This document shows positions 53,506-62,884 of a stretch of DNA of 64,000 nt, piece by piece; position 1 is the stretch's first letter; each line of letters begins with the position of its first letter. Location: assembly GCF_023336505.1 (NCBI RefSeq), contig NZ_JAMAST010000007.1:32013-96012 (forward strand). Direction: 5' to 3'. Below the pieces are notes generated by a model. The model did no database searches, was not told where the DNA came from, and saw only the letters and a program-made list of their open reading frames with translations. The translations under genes were made by a program, and so were the position numbers. The DNA comes from Sporolactobacillus mangiferae (GTDB lineage Bacteria; Bacillota; Bacilli; Bacillales; Sporolactobacillaceae).

Positions 53506-55299
53506 TCAATGAGCAGAGGATACTTTATCACCAGTCTTGCCATGCTGCAGCTGATACATTTTATAGTATAGACCGCCTTTTTTAAGCAATTCCTGATGTG
53601 TGCCGCGTTCAACAATCTCACCCCGATGAAGGACAAGAATTTGATCAGCATCCTGTATCGTAGAAAGCCGATGGGCAATGGCAATGGTTGTACGTCCTCT
53701 CCTCATCTTAGACAAAGCTTCCTGAATCGCTTCCTCCGTTTCTGTATCAACACTTGCTGTCGCCTCATCCAAAACAAGAATTTTCGGGTTCTGTGCCATC
53801 GTTCGGGCGAATGAAAGAAGCTGGCGTTGCCCACTTGAAAAGGTAGCTCCGCGTTCCCCAACCGGTTCATGATATTGGTGCGGCAATTTATTTATAAATT
53901 GATCCGCCTGCACAAATTCGGCAGCTGCTTTGACCTGTTCATCGGTAATCTGATGGTGGCTGAGCCTGATGTTATCTGCAACATTGCCGACAAACATGAA
54001 TGAATCCTGAAGTACAAGACCAATTCGCCTGCGCAGCTCTTGATCCGAAAAAGCAGTCAGAGGCTCTCCATCAATATAAATTCCACCACGCTCGATCGGA
54101 TAAAAACGCATCAGCAAATTTATGATCGAACTTTTTCCGCTTCCGGTATGTCCGACCAGTGCAACGGTCTCACCTGGATTGGCCGTAAATGAAATATGCT
54201 TCAGCACATCCGTTTGCCCATCATAAGAAAAAGTCACATCCTTGAATTCAATCCTTCCTTCCCTGACTGCTGCATTCAGATTTCCTTCCTGGACAGGCGC
54301 AGTTCGATGATCGTCAAGCAGGCCGAACACACGCTCTGCAGACACCATCGCCTGTTGAAAGATGGTCAGTTGCTGCATGATTTGATTGATCGGGTCAAAA
54401 AAGCGATCAAGATAGTTGATAAAAGCATAAAGGACACCGATCTTAACCACATGATCAAAGGACTGAATACCAAAAAAACTCAGAATCATCATCAATCCAA
54501 TTAAATAAACAGAATAGACCGCCGAACGAAGCATCAAACTGTTCAAGCGTACACTTTGAAGCAATGCCATTTTATGCTCACTGTTGATATGTCCAAATTC
54601 GTTCCGCAGCCGCTTCTCCTGCCTCATCGCCTGGATCATTGACATACCCTGGAGTGATTCGTTCAATTTTGCATTAAGCTGACTCAGTTTCACACGGGTC
54701 ACTCGATAAATCTTGGAACTGAGCTTACGGTATACCCACATGAGTACCAATAGAAAAGGCATGAGCAGTAAACAAATAAAAGCCAGCCGCATATCAAGAA
54801 AAAACATACCTGTAAAGATGCCAATCATCATGACCGTACTGTTTACAATCGTTGACAGAACGGTTACATACAGATCTTTAATCGTTTCCGTATCATTTGT
54901 GATTCTTGAGACCAGACTCCCGCCAGGTGTTTGATCAAAAAAACGGAGGCCAAGGTGCTGTACCTTAGAGAAGACTTCCACACGGATCATTTGAACAATA
55001 TTCAATGCGATTCTTTGAAAAGAGATGACCTGATAATAGTTAAATAACGCCGATACAGCATATAAACCGATAAAGGCAGCTGCCAGCAGCATAAGTGGTC
55101 GCACCGGAAAAAAACGTGGCGTCAGATAATCGTCAATAAAAATTTTCATCACAATCGGCCCGAGAACATCCGCTCCTGTAGCAGTCAGAAGCACAATGAA
55201 GGCGATCAACGTTTTTTTCTTGAAAAATTTTAGATAAGAGAGTAACCGCCAGATGACTTGCCGTCCCGAATGAGATTCCTGGTTCAGTTCTTCGTTCAC
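53506..55299 (-). CDS. bmrD: ABC multidrug exporter subunit, BmrD/YheH-like
   Basis: Half-transporter of 597 residues: six membrane helices (about 30-330) and a nucleotide-binding domain with Walker A GHTGSGKSS, Q-loop, signature FSSGQRQLLSFA, and Walker B LVLDEATASVD with the catalytic Glu. It pairs with the gene upstream. The signature departs from LSGGQ while Walker B is intact, the mirror of its partner, which fits a heterodimeric exporter with one degenerate ATP site. ATGA overlap with the upstream gene. Confidence 0.87.
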   Translation of the reverse strand: MNEELNQESHSGRQVIWRLLSYLKFFKKKTLIAFIVLLTATGADVLGPIVMKIFIDDYLTPRFFPVRPLMLLAAAFIGLYAVSALFNYYQVISFQRIALNIVQMIRVEVFSKVQHLGLRFFDQTPGGSLVSRITNDTETIKDLYVTVLSTIVNSTVMMIGIFTGMFFLDMRLAFICLLLMPFLLVLMWVYRKLSSKIYRVTRVKLSQLNAKLNESLQGMSMIQAMRQEKRLRNEFGHINSEHKMALLQSVRLNSLMLRSAVYSVYLIGLMMILSFFGIQSFDHVVKIGVLYAFINYLDRFFDPINQIMQQLTIFQQAMVSAERVFGLLDDHRTAPVQEGNLNAAVREGRIEFKDVTFSYDGQTDVLKHISFTANPGETVALVGHTGSGKSSIINLLMRFYPIERGGIYIDGEPLTAFSDQELRRRIGLVLQDSFMFVGNVADNIRLSHHQITDEQVKAAAEFVQADQFINKLPHQYHEPVGERGATFSSGQRQLLSFARTMAQNPKILVLDEATASVDTETEEAIQEALSKMRRGRTTIAIAHRLSTIQDADQILVLHRGEIVERGTHQELLKKGGLYYKMYQLQHGKTGDKVSSAH

Positions 55300-57053
55300 G
55301 CTTTTCCGCCTCCTTCTGAAACGAGCGATTCCAGTTGCTGGTGCGCATACATCTCCGCATACCAGCCTTTTTTCTTAAGCAACTGCTCGTGCGTACCGCG
55401 TTCAGCAATTTGCCCTGCTTCAAGTACAATGATCAGATCCGCGTGTTCCACCGCGCTCAGGCGATGTGCGGAAATCAAGGTCGTTTTATTTTTCCGCTCC
55501 GTCTTTAACGCCTGAAGAATCGCGACTTCAGTCCGCGCATCAACTGCCGACAGAGAATCGTCAAAAATCAGCAGTTCGGGATCTGCGAGAAGTGCACGTG
55601 CAATGGAAATACGCTGTTTCTGACCTCCGGACAAAGTGACACCGCGTTCGCCGACAATCGTGCCGTATCCTTCTTTAAAGCGAAGAATATCTTCATGAAT
55701 ACTTGCAAGCTTCGCAACACGCTCCACCTCTTCCTGTGATGCCTCCGGTTTGGCAAAAGCAATATTTTCCGCAATCGTCGCCGAAAACAGAATATGATCC
55801 TGAGGGACATAGCCAATGGCACTTCTCAGCGCGTTCAGCGTAACGTCACGGATCGATGTTCCACCGATTTTTATCTGCCCATCTTTCAGATCAAATTCAC
55901 GAAGCAAAAGTCGCAGCAGCGTTGTTTTTCCTGCTCCGGTCTTACCGACAATTCCCAAAGTCTGCCCCTGCGCCACAGTAAAGTTGATCTCAGATAAAAC
56001 ACTCGCCTGACTGCCTGGATATTGAAAATGATGAATCGAGTAATCAAGAGATCCGCTTGGTACCTGATCGGATGCATTGGGCTGGTCAACAATTTCAGGT
56101 TTAATGGCAAGCAACCTGCGAATACGGTCATAGGAGGCACTTCCGCGCTCAACAATATTAAACAAAAAACCGAATGCAAGCATCGGCCAGATGAGCTGCC
56201 CCAGGTACAGGGTAAAACTCGTTAAACTGCCGATTGTCATCGATCCATGAACCACATAGGTCGCACCAAAAATAAGTGCCAGAAAATAACAGATTGCAAC
56301 AATAAACGTAATCGTCGGATCAAAAAGTGAATCAATCTTCGCGACCGCAATATTCTTCTGAACAACATCCTTGGAAGCATTTCTGAATAATTTTATTTGC
56401 GCTTCTTCCTCACCAAATGCTTTGATCACACGCACTCCGGAAATATTTTCCTGAACTTTGTCATTTAGATCCGAAAAAGCGGCCTGTGCCTTGCTGAAAC
56501 GTTTATGAAGCAGATTCCCATAATACATAGTCAGAACAGCCATAATCGGCATCGGCAGCAGTGTGATTAAAGTTAATTTCCAATTAATGAACACCGACAT
56601 GGTGACAATAACCATGCCGCCCATCGTCACGGAATCAATCAGCGTCAGAATACCTTCCCCAGCTGCAACCTGTACCGCGTTGACATCATTAGTTGAATGA
56701 GCCATCAAATCGCCGATCCGTCTTTTTTGAAAGAAGTTTGGCGATAGCCTGGTAAAGTGTTTATAAAGACTCTTTCTCAACTGATACGCGAGAATGATTG
56801 ATGAGCCGAATATGCATTGACGCCAGATATAGCCAGTGAAGTAATAAATAATTCCGATAAATATCAAGAACAGAATCCACATTCCCAGTCCATACGGGGT
56901 TAAGCTTCTCGTTCGGATTGAGTCGACGAGAACGCCGACAACATAGGGAGGAATCATCGATAAAAAACTGGAGAGCATAAGGAATAAAATTCCGAATCCA
57001 TATTTTAATCGTTCTTGTTTAAAAAACCACCACAAATCAATAAAAATGTGCAT
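55296..57053 (-). CDS. bmrC: ABC multidrug exporter subunit, BmrC/YheI-like
   Basis: Half-transporter of 585 residues with six membrane helices and a nucleotide-binding domain: Walker A GKTGAGKTT, canonical LSGGQKQRISIA, and Walker B LLIFDDSLSAVD in which the catalytic Glu is Asp. This degeneration is typical of YheI/BmrC. ATG at 57053 follows GGGAG with 9-base spacing. In B. subtilis the pair is controlled by a small leader gene and translation stress; no such leader was evident here. Confidence 0.87.
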   Translation of the reverse strand: MHIFIDLWWFFKQERLKYGFGILFLMLSSFLSMIPPYVVGVLVDSIRTRSLTPYGLGMWILFLIFIGIIYYFTGYIWRQCIFGSSIILAYQLRKSLYKHFTRLSPNFFQKRRIGDLMAHSTNDVNAVQVAAGEGILTLIDSVTMGGMVIVTMSVFINWKLTLITLLPMPIMAVLTMYYGNLLHKRFSKAQAAFSDLNDKVQENISGVRVIKAFGEEEAQIKLFRNASKDVVQKNIAVAKIDSLFDPTITFIVAICYFLALIFGATYVVHGSMTIGSLTSFTLYLGQLIWPMLAFGFLFNIVERGSASYDRIRRLLAIKPEIVDQPNASDQVPSGSLDYSIHHFQYPGSQASVLSEINFTVAQGQTLGIVGKTGAGKTTLLRLLLREFDLKDGQIKIGGTSIRDVTLNALRSAIGYVPQDHILFSATIAENIAFAKPEASQEEVERVAKLASIHEDILRFKEGYGTIVGERGVTLSGGQKQRISIARALLADPELLIFDDSLSAVDARTEVAILQALKTERKNKTTLISAHRLSAVEHADLIIVLEAGQIAERGTHEQLLKKKGWYAEMYAHQQLESLVSEGGGKA

Positions 57054-57140
57054 GCATACACTCTCCCTCTCTCTTTTCAGCAAAACCGCGGACGAACGCA
57101 AAACCATAGATACTATGACCCTAAATTTATATACTTTATA

Positions 57141-57243
57141 TGGATATTAGAAAACTTAGCTTTGCCAAGCCTTTGACACGGGCGAAGTCACCGCCTGCGC
57201 TTATACGATAATCCGCTGAATTTTAAACTTTCTCATAGTATAA
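57141..57243 (+). repeat. Dispersed intergenic repeat, copy A4
   Basis: Near full-length copy: TATTAGAAAA, core GCTTTGCCAAGC (57159-57170), GGCGAAG, TGCGCTTATACGATAA, TCCGCTGAATTTTAAACTTTC. The right end runs straight into the T-run side of the terminator at 57248. Confidence 0.75.
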
Positions 57244-57281
57244 AAAACTGCGGGAGAAGAGTGAGCACTCTTCTCCCGCAG
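57242..57281 (-). terminator. Strong terminator of the 32-residue gene
   Basis: CTGCGGGAGAAGAGT (57248-57262) and ACTCTTCTCCCGCAG (57267-57281) pair perfectly over 15 bp with a 4-base loop. On the minus strand six T follow. Confidence 0.9.
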
Positions 57282-57318
57282 CCTGATGAACAATAAACCG
57301 AAAAAGACGGTTTGAAAA

Positions 57319-57417
57319 TCAAGTACGCCGAAGATAAAAAGTGAGCGCCACAACAGCATCAATAAAATGAACAATCAGTTTACGAATTGCACTTCCCGTA
57401 TTCTGTGTCCCTTTCAT
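57319..57417 (-). CDS. Small protein of 32 residues, unrecognised
   Basis: A short frame with every expression signal: promoter TTTACT-17-TATAAT, ribosome site GGAGGTGAG six bases before the ATG, and a 15-bp terminator about 40 bases after the TGA. The product starts MKGTQNTGSAIRKL, continues with a hydrophobic stretch (LIVHFIDAVVALTFYL) and ends in RRT, so it is a small basic, probably membrane-active peptide. Could be a leader, a type I toxin-like peptide or a stress peptide. It lies between hsp20 and bmrCD. Confidence 0.65.
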   Translation of the reverse strand: MKGTQNTGSAIRKLIVHFIDAVVALTFYLRRT

Positions 57418-57452
57418 GACGCTCACCTCCATCCATTTCAAATCATGTAGCC

Positions 57453-57481
57453 ATTATATAATTATTTCCAGGTTAAGTAAA
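57453..57481 (-). promoter_or_regulatory. Sigma-A promoter of the 32-residue gene
   Basis: On the minus strand TTTACT (plus 57476-57481), 17 bases, TATAAT (plus 57453-57458), about 36 bases upstream of the start codon. Confidence 0.65.
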
Positions 57482-57490
57482 CCCTGGGCC

Positions 57491-57524
57491 AAAAAATAAA
57501 AGGCTGTCCCATTTTAGAACAACC
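57491..57524 (-). terminator. Terminator of hsp20
   Basis: GGTTGTTC and GGGACAGCC pair (plus 57502-57524, with G-T pairs), followed on the minus strand by TTTTATTTTTT. It is 23 bases after the hsp20 stop. Confidence 0.7.
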
Positions 57525-57546
57525 CTTGATACATTGCTTATACATT

Positions 57547-57981
57547 TTAATTAATCGTGATTTCTTTCCGATTATTTTTGCTTCCCTCTTTCTTAGGAAG
57601 CATAATTTCCAAAACACCGTCTTTATATGAAGCTGAAATGCTATCTTCCTGAACATTATCAAACATAAATCTGCGCGTATAGGCACCGGAAGCACGCTCT
57701 TTACGAATGTAGCTTCCATCCTCCGCTTTTTCACTGGATTCCTGATTACGTGACGCATCAACAGTAAGCACGCCGTTGTCAAAATCAATTCGAATGCTGT
57801 CTTTACTGAATCCAGGCAGATCCATTTTCACATCATATGCGTCTTCACGTTCCTGAACATCAGCAGCAAGTGGCTGCAGTCCGCCATTGTGAAAGAAGTT
57901 ATGCCCCCATTCGTCAAACCAGGAAGGCAGGAAATCAAAAAATCCATCGCGATCTCTTTTTGCCGGATATAAATTTGCCAT
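57547..57981 (-). CDS. Small heat-shock protein Hsp20
   Basis: Alpha-crystallin-domain chaperone of 144 residues that holds unfolded proteins. The domain runs about 40-135 (DVKMDLPGFSKDSIRIDFDNGVLTVDA, RRFMFDNVQEDSISASYKDGVLEIMLPK), and the C-terminal tail carries the RKEITIN segment in place of the common I-x-I. ATG at 57981 follows AGGAGG. Its promoter is covered by a CtsR operator, so it should be heat induced. Confidence 0.9.
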   Translation of the reverse strand: MANLYPAKRDRDGFFDFLPSWFDEWGHNFFHNGGLQPLAADVQEREDAYDVKMDLPGFSKDSIRIDFDNGVLTVDASRNQESSEKAEDGSYIRKERASGAYTRRFMFDNVQEDSISASYKDGVLEIMLPKKEGSKNNRKEITIN

Positions 57982-58321
57982 CGTACATTCCTCCTCTAGA
58001 AGTTGAAGCTGTCTACAAACTAATTTCTCCTTAAAATGAATGATTATACTCAAGCCACCTAATCATTACATCATTCATCGCTTCCTTGATCTTCATTGGG
58101 ATGACGGATTTGGCTTTCATCTTTGCCTAACCCTTGCATCCTTATTATAACAATATGGTCAATAAAGGTCAAACAAATGATTGATCTTTGTTAACCTTTT
58201 ATTCACCTGAAATACAAGCCAAATTCCGTTATAATGTAAATCAGTGACACCTAAAGCATTCTTAAAGCAGCGTTCACCCACACAGATGGTATATGTAACT
58301 ACAGAAAGGAAACCTTTTCAT
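57982..58321. other. Divergent control region between hsp20 and topB
   Basis: About 340 bases with no gene. It holds the hsp20 promoter and CtsR operator (58144-58173). The topB promoter must also lie here or just beyond; no clear -35/-10 was found. Confidence 0.5.
58144..58173 (-). promoter_or_regulatory. CtsR operator over the sigma-A promoter of hsp20
   Basis: Plus strand GGTCAAT-AAA-GGTCAAA (58157-58173) matches the CtsR heptad repeat. On the minus strand TTGACC-17-TATAAT (-35 at plus 58167-58172, -10 at plus 58144-58149) is overlapped by it, so CtsR would block polymerase at normal temperature. Confidence 0.85.
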
Positions 58322-60424
58322 ATGTCAAAATCACTCGTTCTGGCTGAAAAGCCGAGCGTTGCACGCGAAATCGCGCGCGTGCTTGGCTGTAAAGAGATAA
58401 ATCGTAACTACATTGAGGGAAAAGACTACATCGTCACTTGGGCGCTCGGCCATCTGATTGAGCTTAAGCTACCTGAGGAGTACGATAATAAATACAAAAC
58501 ATGGCGGCTTGAAGATCTTCCAATTATCCCACAGAAAATGGAAACCAGACCCATTAAAAAAACCCGTACGCAGTTTCAGGCTATTGCACGGCTTGCAAAG
58601 CGAACAGACCTCGGCGAATTAATTATTGCTACGGATGCGGGACGCGAAGGGGAGCTGGTAGCCCGCTGGATTATTGAAAAAATCAACTGGCGAAAGCCGA
58701 TTAAAAGACTGTGGATCTCTTCGCAGACTGATCGCGCCATTCGGACCGGGTTTGACAAGCTCCGCCCCGCCAGTGCCTATGATAAACTCTATCAATCCGC
58801 TGTCTGTCGCTCAGAAGCCGACTGGCTGATTGGTCTGAACATATCACGCGCGCTGACTACCAAATATAACGATTCATTATCCGCGGGACGCGTTCAGACA
58901 CCAACACTGAGTATGCTGATGAAGCGTGAGCAGGCCATTCAATCGTTCACGCCCCGGCCCTACTGGCAGATTTTTCTCGACTATAATGGGCACCGTGCCT
59001 TGTGGCAGCGCGGTGATCAGACAAAGATCATGAACTATGAAGAAACCGAAGCCATCAAGAAAAAAATATCTGGAAAGAATGCAATCGTTCGATCTGTTAT
59101 TATGAAAGAAAAAAACGAAAGGCAGCCACTTCCTTACGATTTAACCGAGCTGCAGCGGGACGCGAACCGGCGATTCGGATTTTCAGCCAAGAAAACATTA
59201 AATGTACTTCAAAACCTGTATGAACATTATAAAATTGTCACCTATCCAAGAACAGACTCCCGTTACCTGACCCAGGATCTCGCATCCACTATGCCGGAAC
59301 GACTGCACGCGATCTCCTCTGTCTACGGCGAAGAGACACGTTCGATTATTCATAAGCATCACGGCAGACTTGCTGCTTCATTTGTCTATAATGACAAAAG
59401 AGTTAACGATCATCACGCACTCATCCCAACAGAGGAACCCGTTTATATAAATGATCTGTCTGAGGATGAACGTCGAATTTATGATTTGATTGTGCGCAGA
59501 TTTCTTGCGCTTTTTTACCCAGAAAGTAAAAGTCGATTGATACGGGCAGAAATAGACGTGCAGGGGGAACGCTTCATTATCAATGAAGAAAACGAAATGT
59601 TCCCGGGTTTTAAATCGGTATTACGTGCAGAAGCAGCACGGAACGAACATGCCCCGCTGAAGCTGGCAAGTAAGCAGGAACTTGGCTCCCTCCCGATCCA
59701 GATTGAAGAAAAGATGACAGAGCCACCTGCCCGCTTTACAGAAGCTGATCTTCTGACCAAAATGGAGAAGTATGGACTGGGTACGCCGGCAACACGTGCG
59801 GATATTATTGAGAAACTTTTGCAGGCAGAAACGGTTGAACGGGTTCATGGACACTTAAGACTAACCGAAAAGGGAAAACAATTAATCGAGCTTGTCAGCG
59901 ATGACCTCAGATCTCCGGAACTGACTGCTGAATGGGAAAAGCAGTTGGAAGATATTGCAAGAGGAGAGGGCGATCCTAAGCAATTTATGACGAAGATACG
60001 CAAACAGACTCAGGCGCTTGTCCGCGATGTTAAAAACAGCAGTCAAAACTACAAAATCCACAACTTGACTGAAACAAAGTGCCCGGAGTGCGGTTCCCCA
60101 ATGAAAGAAGTTCGGGATCGAGACGGAGGGCGCGTGCTTGTCTGCATTAACCGTTCCTGTGGGTTCCGAAGGCGAAAAGATCCAAAGCTGTCAAACAGGC
60201 GATGTCCGACATGCCACAAAAAAATGGAAATACACAAAGGAAAAGCAGGAATGTATTTTCAGTGTCGCTTTTGTGGAATTGTTGAAAAAGCAGATAAAAA
60301 AAGCAGTACGGCAGATAAAAAAGAAACTCGAAGGCTGCTGAATAAACTAAACAAAAAAAGCGAACCAGTAAGAAACAGTTTAGCAGACGCTTTAAAAGCG
60401 GCTTTAAAAGAAAAAAAAGAGTAA
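58322..60424 (+). CDS. topB: DNA topoisomerase III (TopB)
   Basis: Type IA topoisomerase of 700 residues that decatenates and relaxes DNA. Toprim domain with Glu in LAEKPSVAREIA and ATDAGREGE; catalytic Tyr in VTYPRTDSRYL; GTPATRADI near the fold core. The C-terminus has two four-Cys zinc ribbons (CPECGS...CINRSCG and CPTCHK...CRFCG), not always found in TopB. ATG at 58322 aligns with family starts; the open frame to 58244 is not needed. AAAGGA is about 11 bases upstream. Confidence 0.92.
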   Translation: MSKSLVLAEKPSVAREIARVLGCKEINRNYIEGKDYIVTWALGHLIELKLPEEYDNKYKTWRLEDLPIIPQKMETRPIKKTRTQFQAIARLAKRTDLGELIIATDAGREGELVARWIIEKINWRKPIKRLWISSQTDRAIRTGFDKLRPASAYDKLYQSAVCRSEADWLIGLNISRALTTKYNDSLSAGRVQTPTLSMLMKREQAIQSFTPRPYWQIFLDYNGHRALWQRGDQTKIMNYEETEAIKKKISGKNAIVRSVIMKEKNERQPLPYDLTELQRDANRRFGFSAKKTLNVLQNLYEHYKIVTYPRTDSRYLTQDLASTMPERLHAISSVYGEETRSIIHKHHGRLAASFVYNDKRVNDHHALIPTEEPVYINDLSEDERRIYDLIVRRFLALFYPESKSRLIRAEIDVQGERFIINEENEMFPGFKSVLRAEAARNEHAPLKLASKQELGSLPIQIEEKMTEPPARFTEADLLTKMEKYGLGTPATRADIIEKLLQAETVERVHGHLRLTEKGKQLIELVSDDLRSPELTAEWEKQLEDIARGEGDPKQFMTKIRKQTQALVRDVKNSSQNYKIHNLTETKCPECGSPMKEVRDRDGGRVLVCINRSCGFRRRKDPKLSNRRCPTCHKKMEIHKGKAGMYFQCRFCGIVEKADKKSSTADKKETRRLLNKLNKKSEPVRNSLADALKAALKEKKE

Positions 60425-60463
60425 GAAGGAAAACGGGCCTCCGTTTTTCTTCTTACTCTTTTT
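60416..60463 (+). terminator. Bidirectional terminator between topB and the SGNH hydrolase
   Basis: A 21-bp stem with one G-T pair (60416-60436 with 60441-60461) and a 4-base loop spans the topB stop codon, with T-runs on both strands. It serves the convergent genes on both sides. Confidence 0.9.
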
Positions 60464-60475
60464 ATGGTGTTTTAT

Positions 60476-61180
60476 TCAGGAAGAAAGTGCGCGCATACGG
60501 CGGACACATTGTTTCAGATCCGGTATATATTCGAACACAATCTCAGCCAGAGCCTGATAGCCTTTTGCTGTCGGATGAAGGCCATCCTCATTAATCAGTT
60601 CAACGAAACTTCCTTTCTTTTTAAAAGCAGTACGGATGTCAATGAGCTTCACATCGCGTTCTCTGCATAGCTTCTTTAATGCGCGATTGTACATTCCGTG
60701 CCAATGTTCGATACCGCCGCATAAACCGATCCAATGGCCGATTGAATGACTATAGTGCTCTATAAGCGAGCGATAATACCTTGCCGGATCAAGAGGAAGC
60801 AGGCTCAGAACCACAGGAAGTGCGCCTGATGATGAGATCTTGCGAATCATCAGCGATATATTCGTCAAATAACGTTCCAGCGAAACAATCGGTACATGCT
60901 CCGAATCCGGAAGCTTAGCCACCTGATCCCAATGAAAGTTACAATCATTGCCACCAATATTGATGAGCACGAGATCAGGATGTTCATCAAGGACATCATG
61001 ATCAAGCCGTTTTACAAGAAGATCCGAATTGTCATTAAATACGCCTTTATTAATCACTTCGTCATCATTGCCCAATGCTTTTTGCAGCAGTGCAGGATAG
61101 TTTTCACGAATGATTCTGAAGCGACCGTGCACAAAAATAATTCCCCGTGTCACACTGTCTCCAAAACAAATAACTTTCAT
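60476..61180 (-). CDS. SGNH/GDSL-family hydrolase
   Basis: Cytosolic-looking esterase or lipase-like enzyme of 234 residues: block I FGDSVTRG (nucleophile Ser), block III GGNDCN, and block V DGLHPTAKGY (catalytic Asp-His). No signal peptide. The substrate is not known. ATG at 61180 is preferred; a GTG at 61192 touches the ribosome site GAGGGG. Confidence 0.8.
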   Translation of the reverse strand: MKVICFGDSVTRGIIFVHGRFRIIRENYPALLQKALGNDDEVINKGVFNDNSDLLVKRLDHDVLDEHPDLVLINIGGNDCNFHWDQVAKLPDSEHVPIVSLERYLTNISLMIRKISSSGALPVVLSLLPLDPARYYRSLIEHYSHSIGHWIGLCGGIEHWHGMYNRALKKLCRERDVKLIDIRTAFKKKGSFVELINEDGLHPTAKGYQALAEIVFEYIPDLKQCVRRMRALSS

Positions 61181-61270
61181 TTTGTAGTTCACCCCTCAAT
61201 TAACCGAATGGAAACAAGTCTGAACCTTTTATTTCTTTCCATACTAACAAATTGACAGGCATTTTTACAG

Positions 61271-61774
61271 CTACTTTGAGAAAAATTTCCCTTTATGTGC
61301 CAAAATCACACCAGAACGCCTTTTATGCCGGAAAAACTGAATTTTTTCATAGATTTGAAACAACACTTCCGAAAAAATTAACCCCATTGCAATGGAGCCG
61401 GATAATACAAACACTTTCTCTGCAAAGTAGATCGCTACTTCGTAATTGTTACCGACTGCCCCGCTCATCACAGAATAGGTCAGCCCCCCAGGTACAAGTG
61501 GGATGATTCCTGCTACACTGTATAAGATAACCGGGTTTTTGCACACTCTGGCAAAAATCTGGCTCATGATTGCAATGATGAATGAAGCGGCAAATGTTGC
61601 CGTGAAATCATTGCCAGTGGATTGAAACAGAAAAAAGTAAATGATCCAGGCAATCATTCCAATTAAACCGCCGTGAAGCAGAGGCTTAAATGGGATATTA
61701 AAGATAATACCAAAAGCACAGGTTGCCAGATAGCTTGTAATTGATTGAACGGATATAACCAGCAATAAATGCAT
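61271..61774 (-). CDS. ThrE-type exporter, C-terminal-half subunit (YjjB-like)
   Basis: Membrane protein of 167 residues with about five helices, matching the DUF3815/YjjB half of threonine/serine exporters. LVPGGLTYSVMSGAVG resembles the second-half repeat of the partner (LVPGVPITNAIRDIMAG). ATG at 61774 follows GAGGTGAGG, 10 bases after the partner gene ends, so the two form one operon. Confidence 0.82.
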   Translation of the reverse strand: MHLLLVISVQSITSYLATCAFGIIFNIPFKPLLHGGLIGMIAWIIYFFLFQSTGNDFTATFAASFIIAIMSQIFARVCKNPVILYSVAGIIPLVPGGLTYSVMSGAVGNNYEVAIYFAEKVFVLSGSIAMGLIFSEVLFQIYEKIQFFRHKRRSGVILAHKGKFFSK

Positions 61775-61784
61775 GTTCCTCACC

Positions 61785-62570
61785 TCAGTCAAGAACAAGT
61801 GCAGCGGTCACACCAATGCCGACAGCAAATGCAGTCAGCATGGCCTCCGCGCTTTTTGACAGGCCTGAGACTAGATCCCCCGCCATAATATCACGTATTG
61901 CATTCGTGATGGGAACGCCGGGTACAAGCGGCATCACTGCACCAATAATGATTTTATTAATCTCAAAGCCGATTCCAATTTTAACACTGGCAAGTGCAAT
62001 CAAACCGATGACGATTGATGACATAAATTCAGAAAAGAATTTCACTTTAACCAATTTATGAAAATAAATCATGCCTCCCTGACCTGCTCCCCCGGCGATA
62101 AAAGCAGGAAGTAAATCCTGCCACTTCCCTAAAAACATTAATAAAAAACAACTGCTGGCAATCGCCGCCGCCAAAATCTGCAACCAATCCGGATAAGCTG
62201 TGGTTGAGCGATCAATATGAACAAGCAGCCTTTGCAGCTCAGTCAAGTTCACTTCACCCTGTGCAACCTTTCTCGATAATGTATTTACCTGTGTCACTTT
62301 CCGTAAATTCGTTCCACGCTCACTAATGCGTATTAACTGTGTGACATCATGATTTTCAATTGAAAAAATGATGCCGGTCGGTGTCACAAAACTCTGCGCA
62401 TCATGAACCGCATAACTGTTTGCAATGCGATTCATCGTATCTTCAACGCGAAATGTTTCGGCGCCGTTTTGCAGCAAAATTTTCCCTGCAAGAACACAAA
62501 CCGCCGCCACCTCATGGACAAATCCTTCTGTGCCGTCTTTCTTTTGAAATTTTTCCAGAAAACCATTCAT
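61785..62570 (-). CDS. ThrE-type exporter, N-terminal-half subunit (YjjP-like)
   Basis: Protein of 261 residues: a soluble N-terminal DUF1212 region (AGKILLQNGAETFRVEDTMNRIA, VTPTGIIFSI) followed by about five membrane helices with MPLVPGVPITNAIRDIMAGD. In many bacteria the two halves are fused as ThrE; here they are split, as in E. coli YjjP/YjjB. Exports amino acids or small carboxylates in characterised relatives; substrate here unknown. Confidence 0.82.
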   Translation of the reverse strand: MNGFLEKFQKKDGTEGFVHEVAAVCVLAGKILLQNGAETFRVEDTMNRIANSYAVHDAQSFVTPTGIIFSIENHDVTQLIRISERGTNLRKVTQVNTLSRKVAQGEVNLTELQRLLVHIDRSTTAYPDWLQILAAAIASSCFLLMFLGKWQDLLPAFIAGGAGQGGMIYFHKLVKVKFFSEFMSSIVIGLIALASVKIGIGFEINKIIIGAVMPLVPGVPITNAIRDIMAGDLVSGLSKSAEAMLTAFAVGIGVTAALVLD

Positions 62571-62884
62571 TTTTTACGTCTCTCTCTCATTTTTGGTATG
62601 CTCATTATAATATGTGCATTCAGTGATAACAAGACTTTCACATTGTTTTAAAAGATGAAAATGTCAAAGCAAAAAAAGCATGATATAATTAATTGATGTA
62701 AAAGTCACTGCTTCGTCATTCAATGCCGCTTGACGCAAGTTATATGAGTAAAATGGCTTTATCACGTCGATACTTCTCATGTGTACCTGTCATTGAAAAA
62801 ACAATCAGCTGTCTGTTCTTTCAATGTACTCCATGAATGATCTGTTATCGTATGTGTAAAATTTGAGAGGAGTGTTTCACACTA
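62571..62884. other. Divergent control region before gpmA
   Basis: About 314 bases without a gene. It holds the gpmA promoter (62661-62689) and a leader of roughly 190 bases, in which I saw no clear regulatory structure. Confidence 0.5.
62661..62689 (+). promoter_or_regulatory. Extended -10 promoter of gpmA
   Basis: ATGTCA (62661-62666), 17 bases, TATAAT (62684-62689), preceded by TG one base upstream of the -10. The extended -10 should make it strong. Confidence 0.55.

Noticed and set aside
53424..53684. 86-codon minus-strand frame over the end of bmrD
   Set aside because: It is a shifted-frame shadow of the ABC transporter end.
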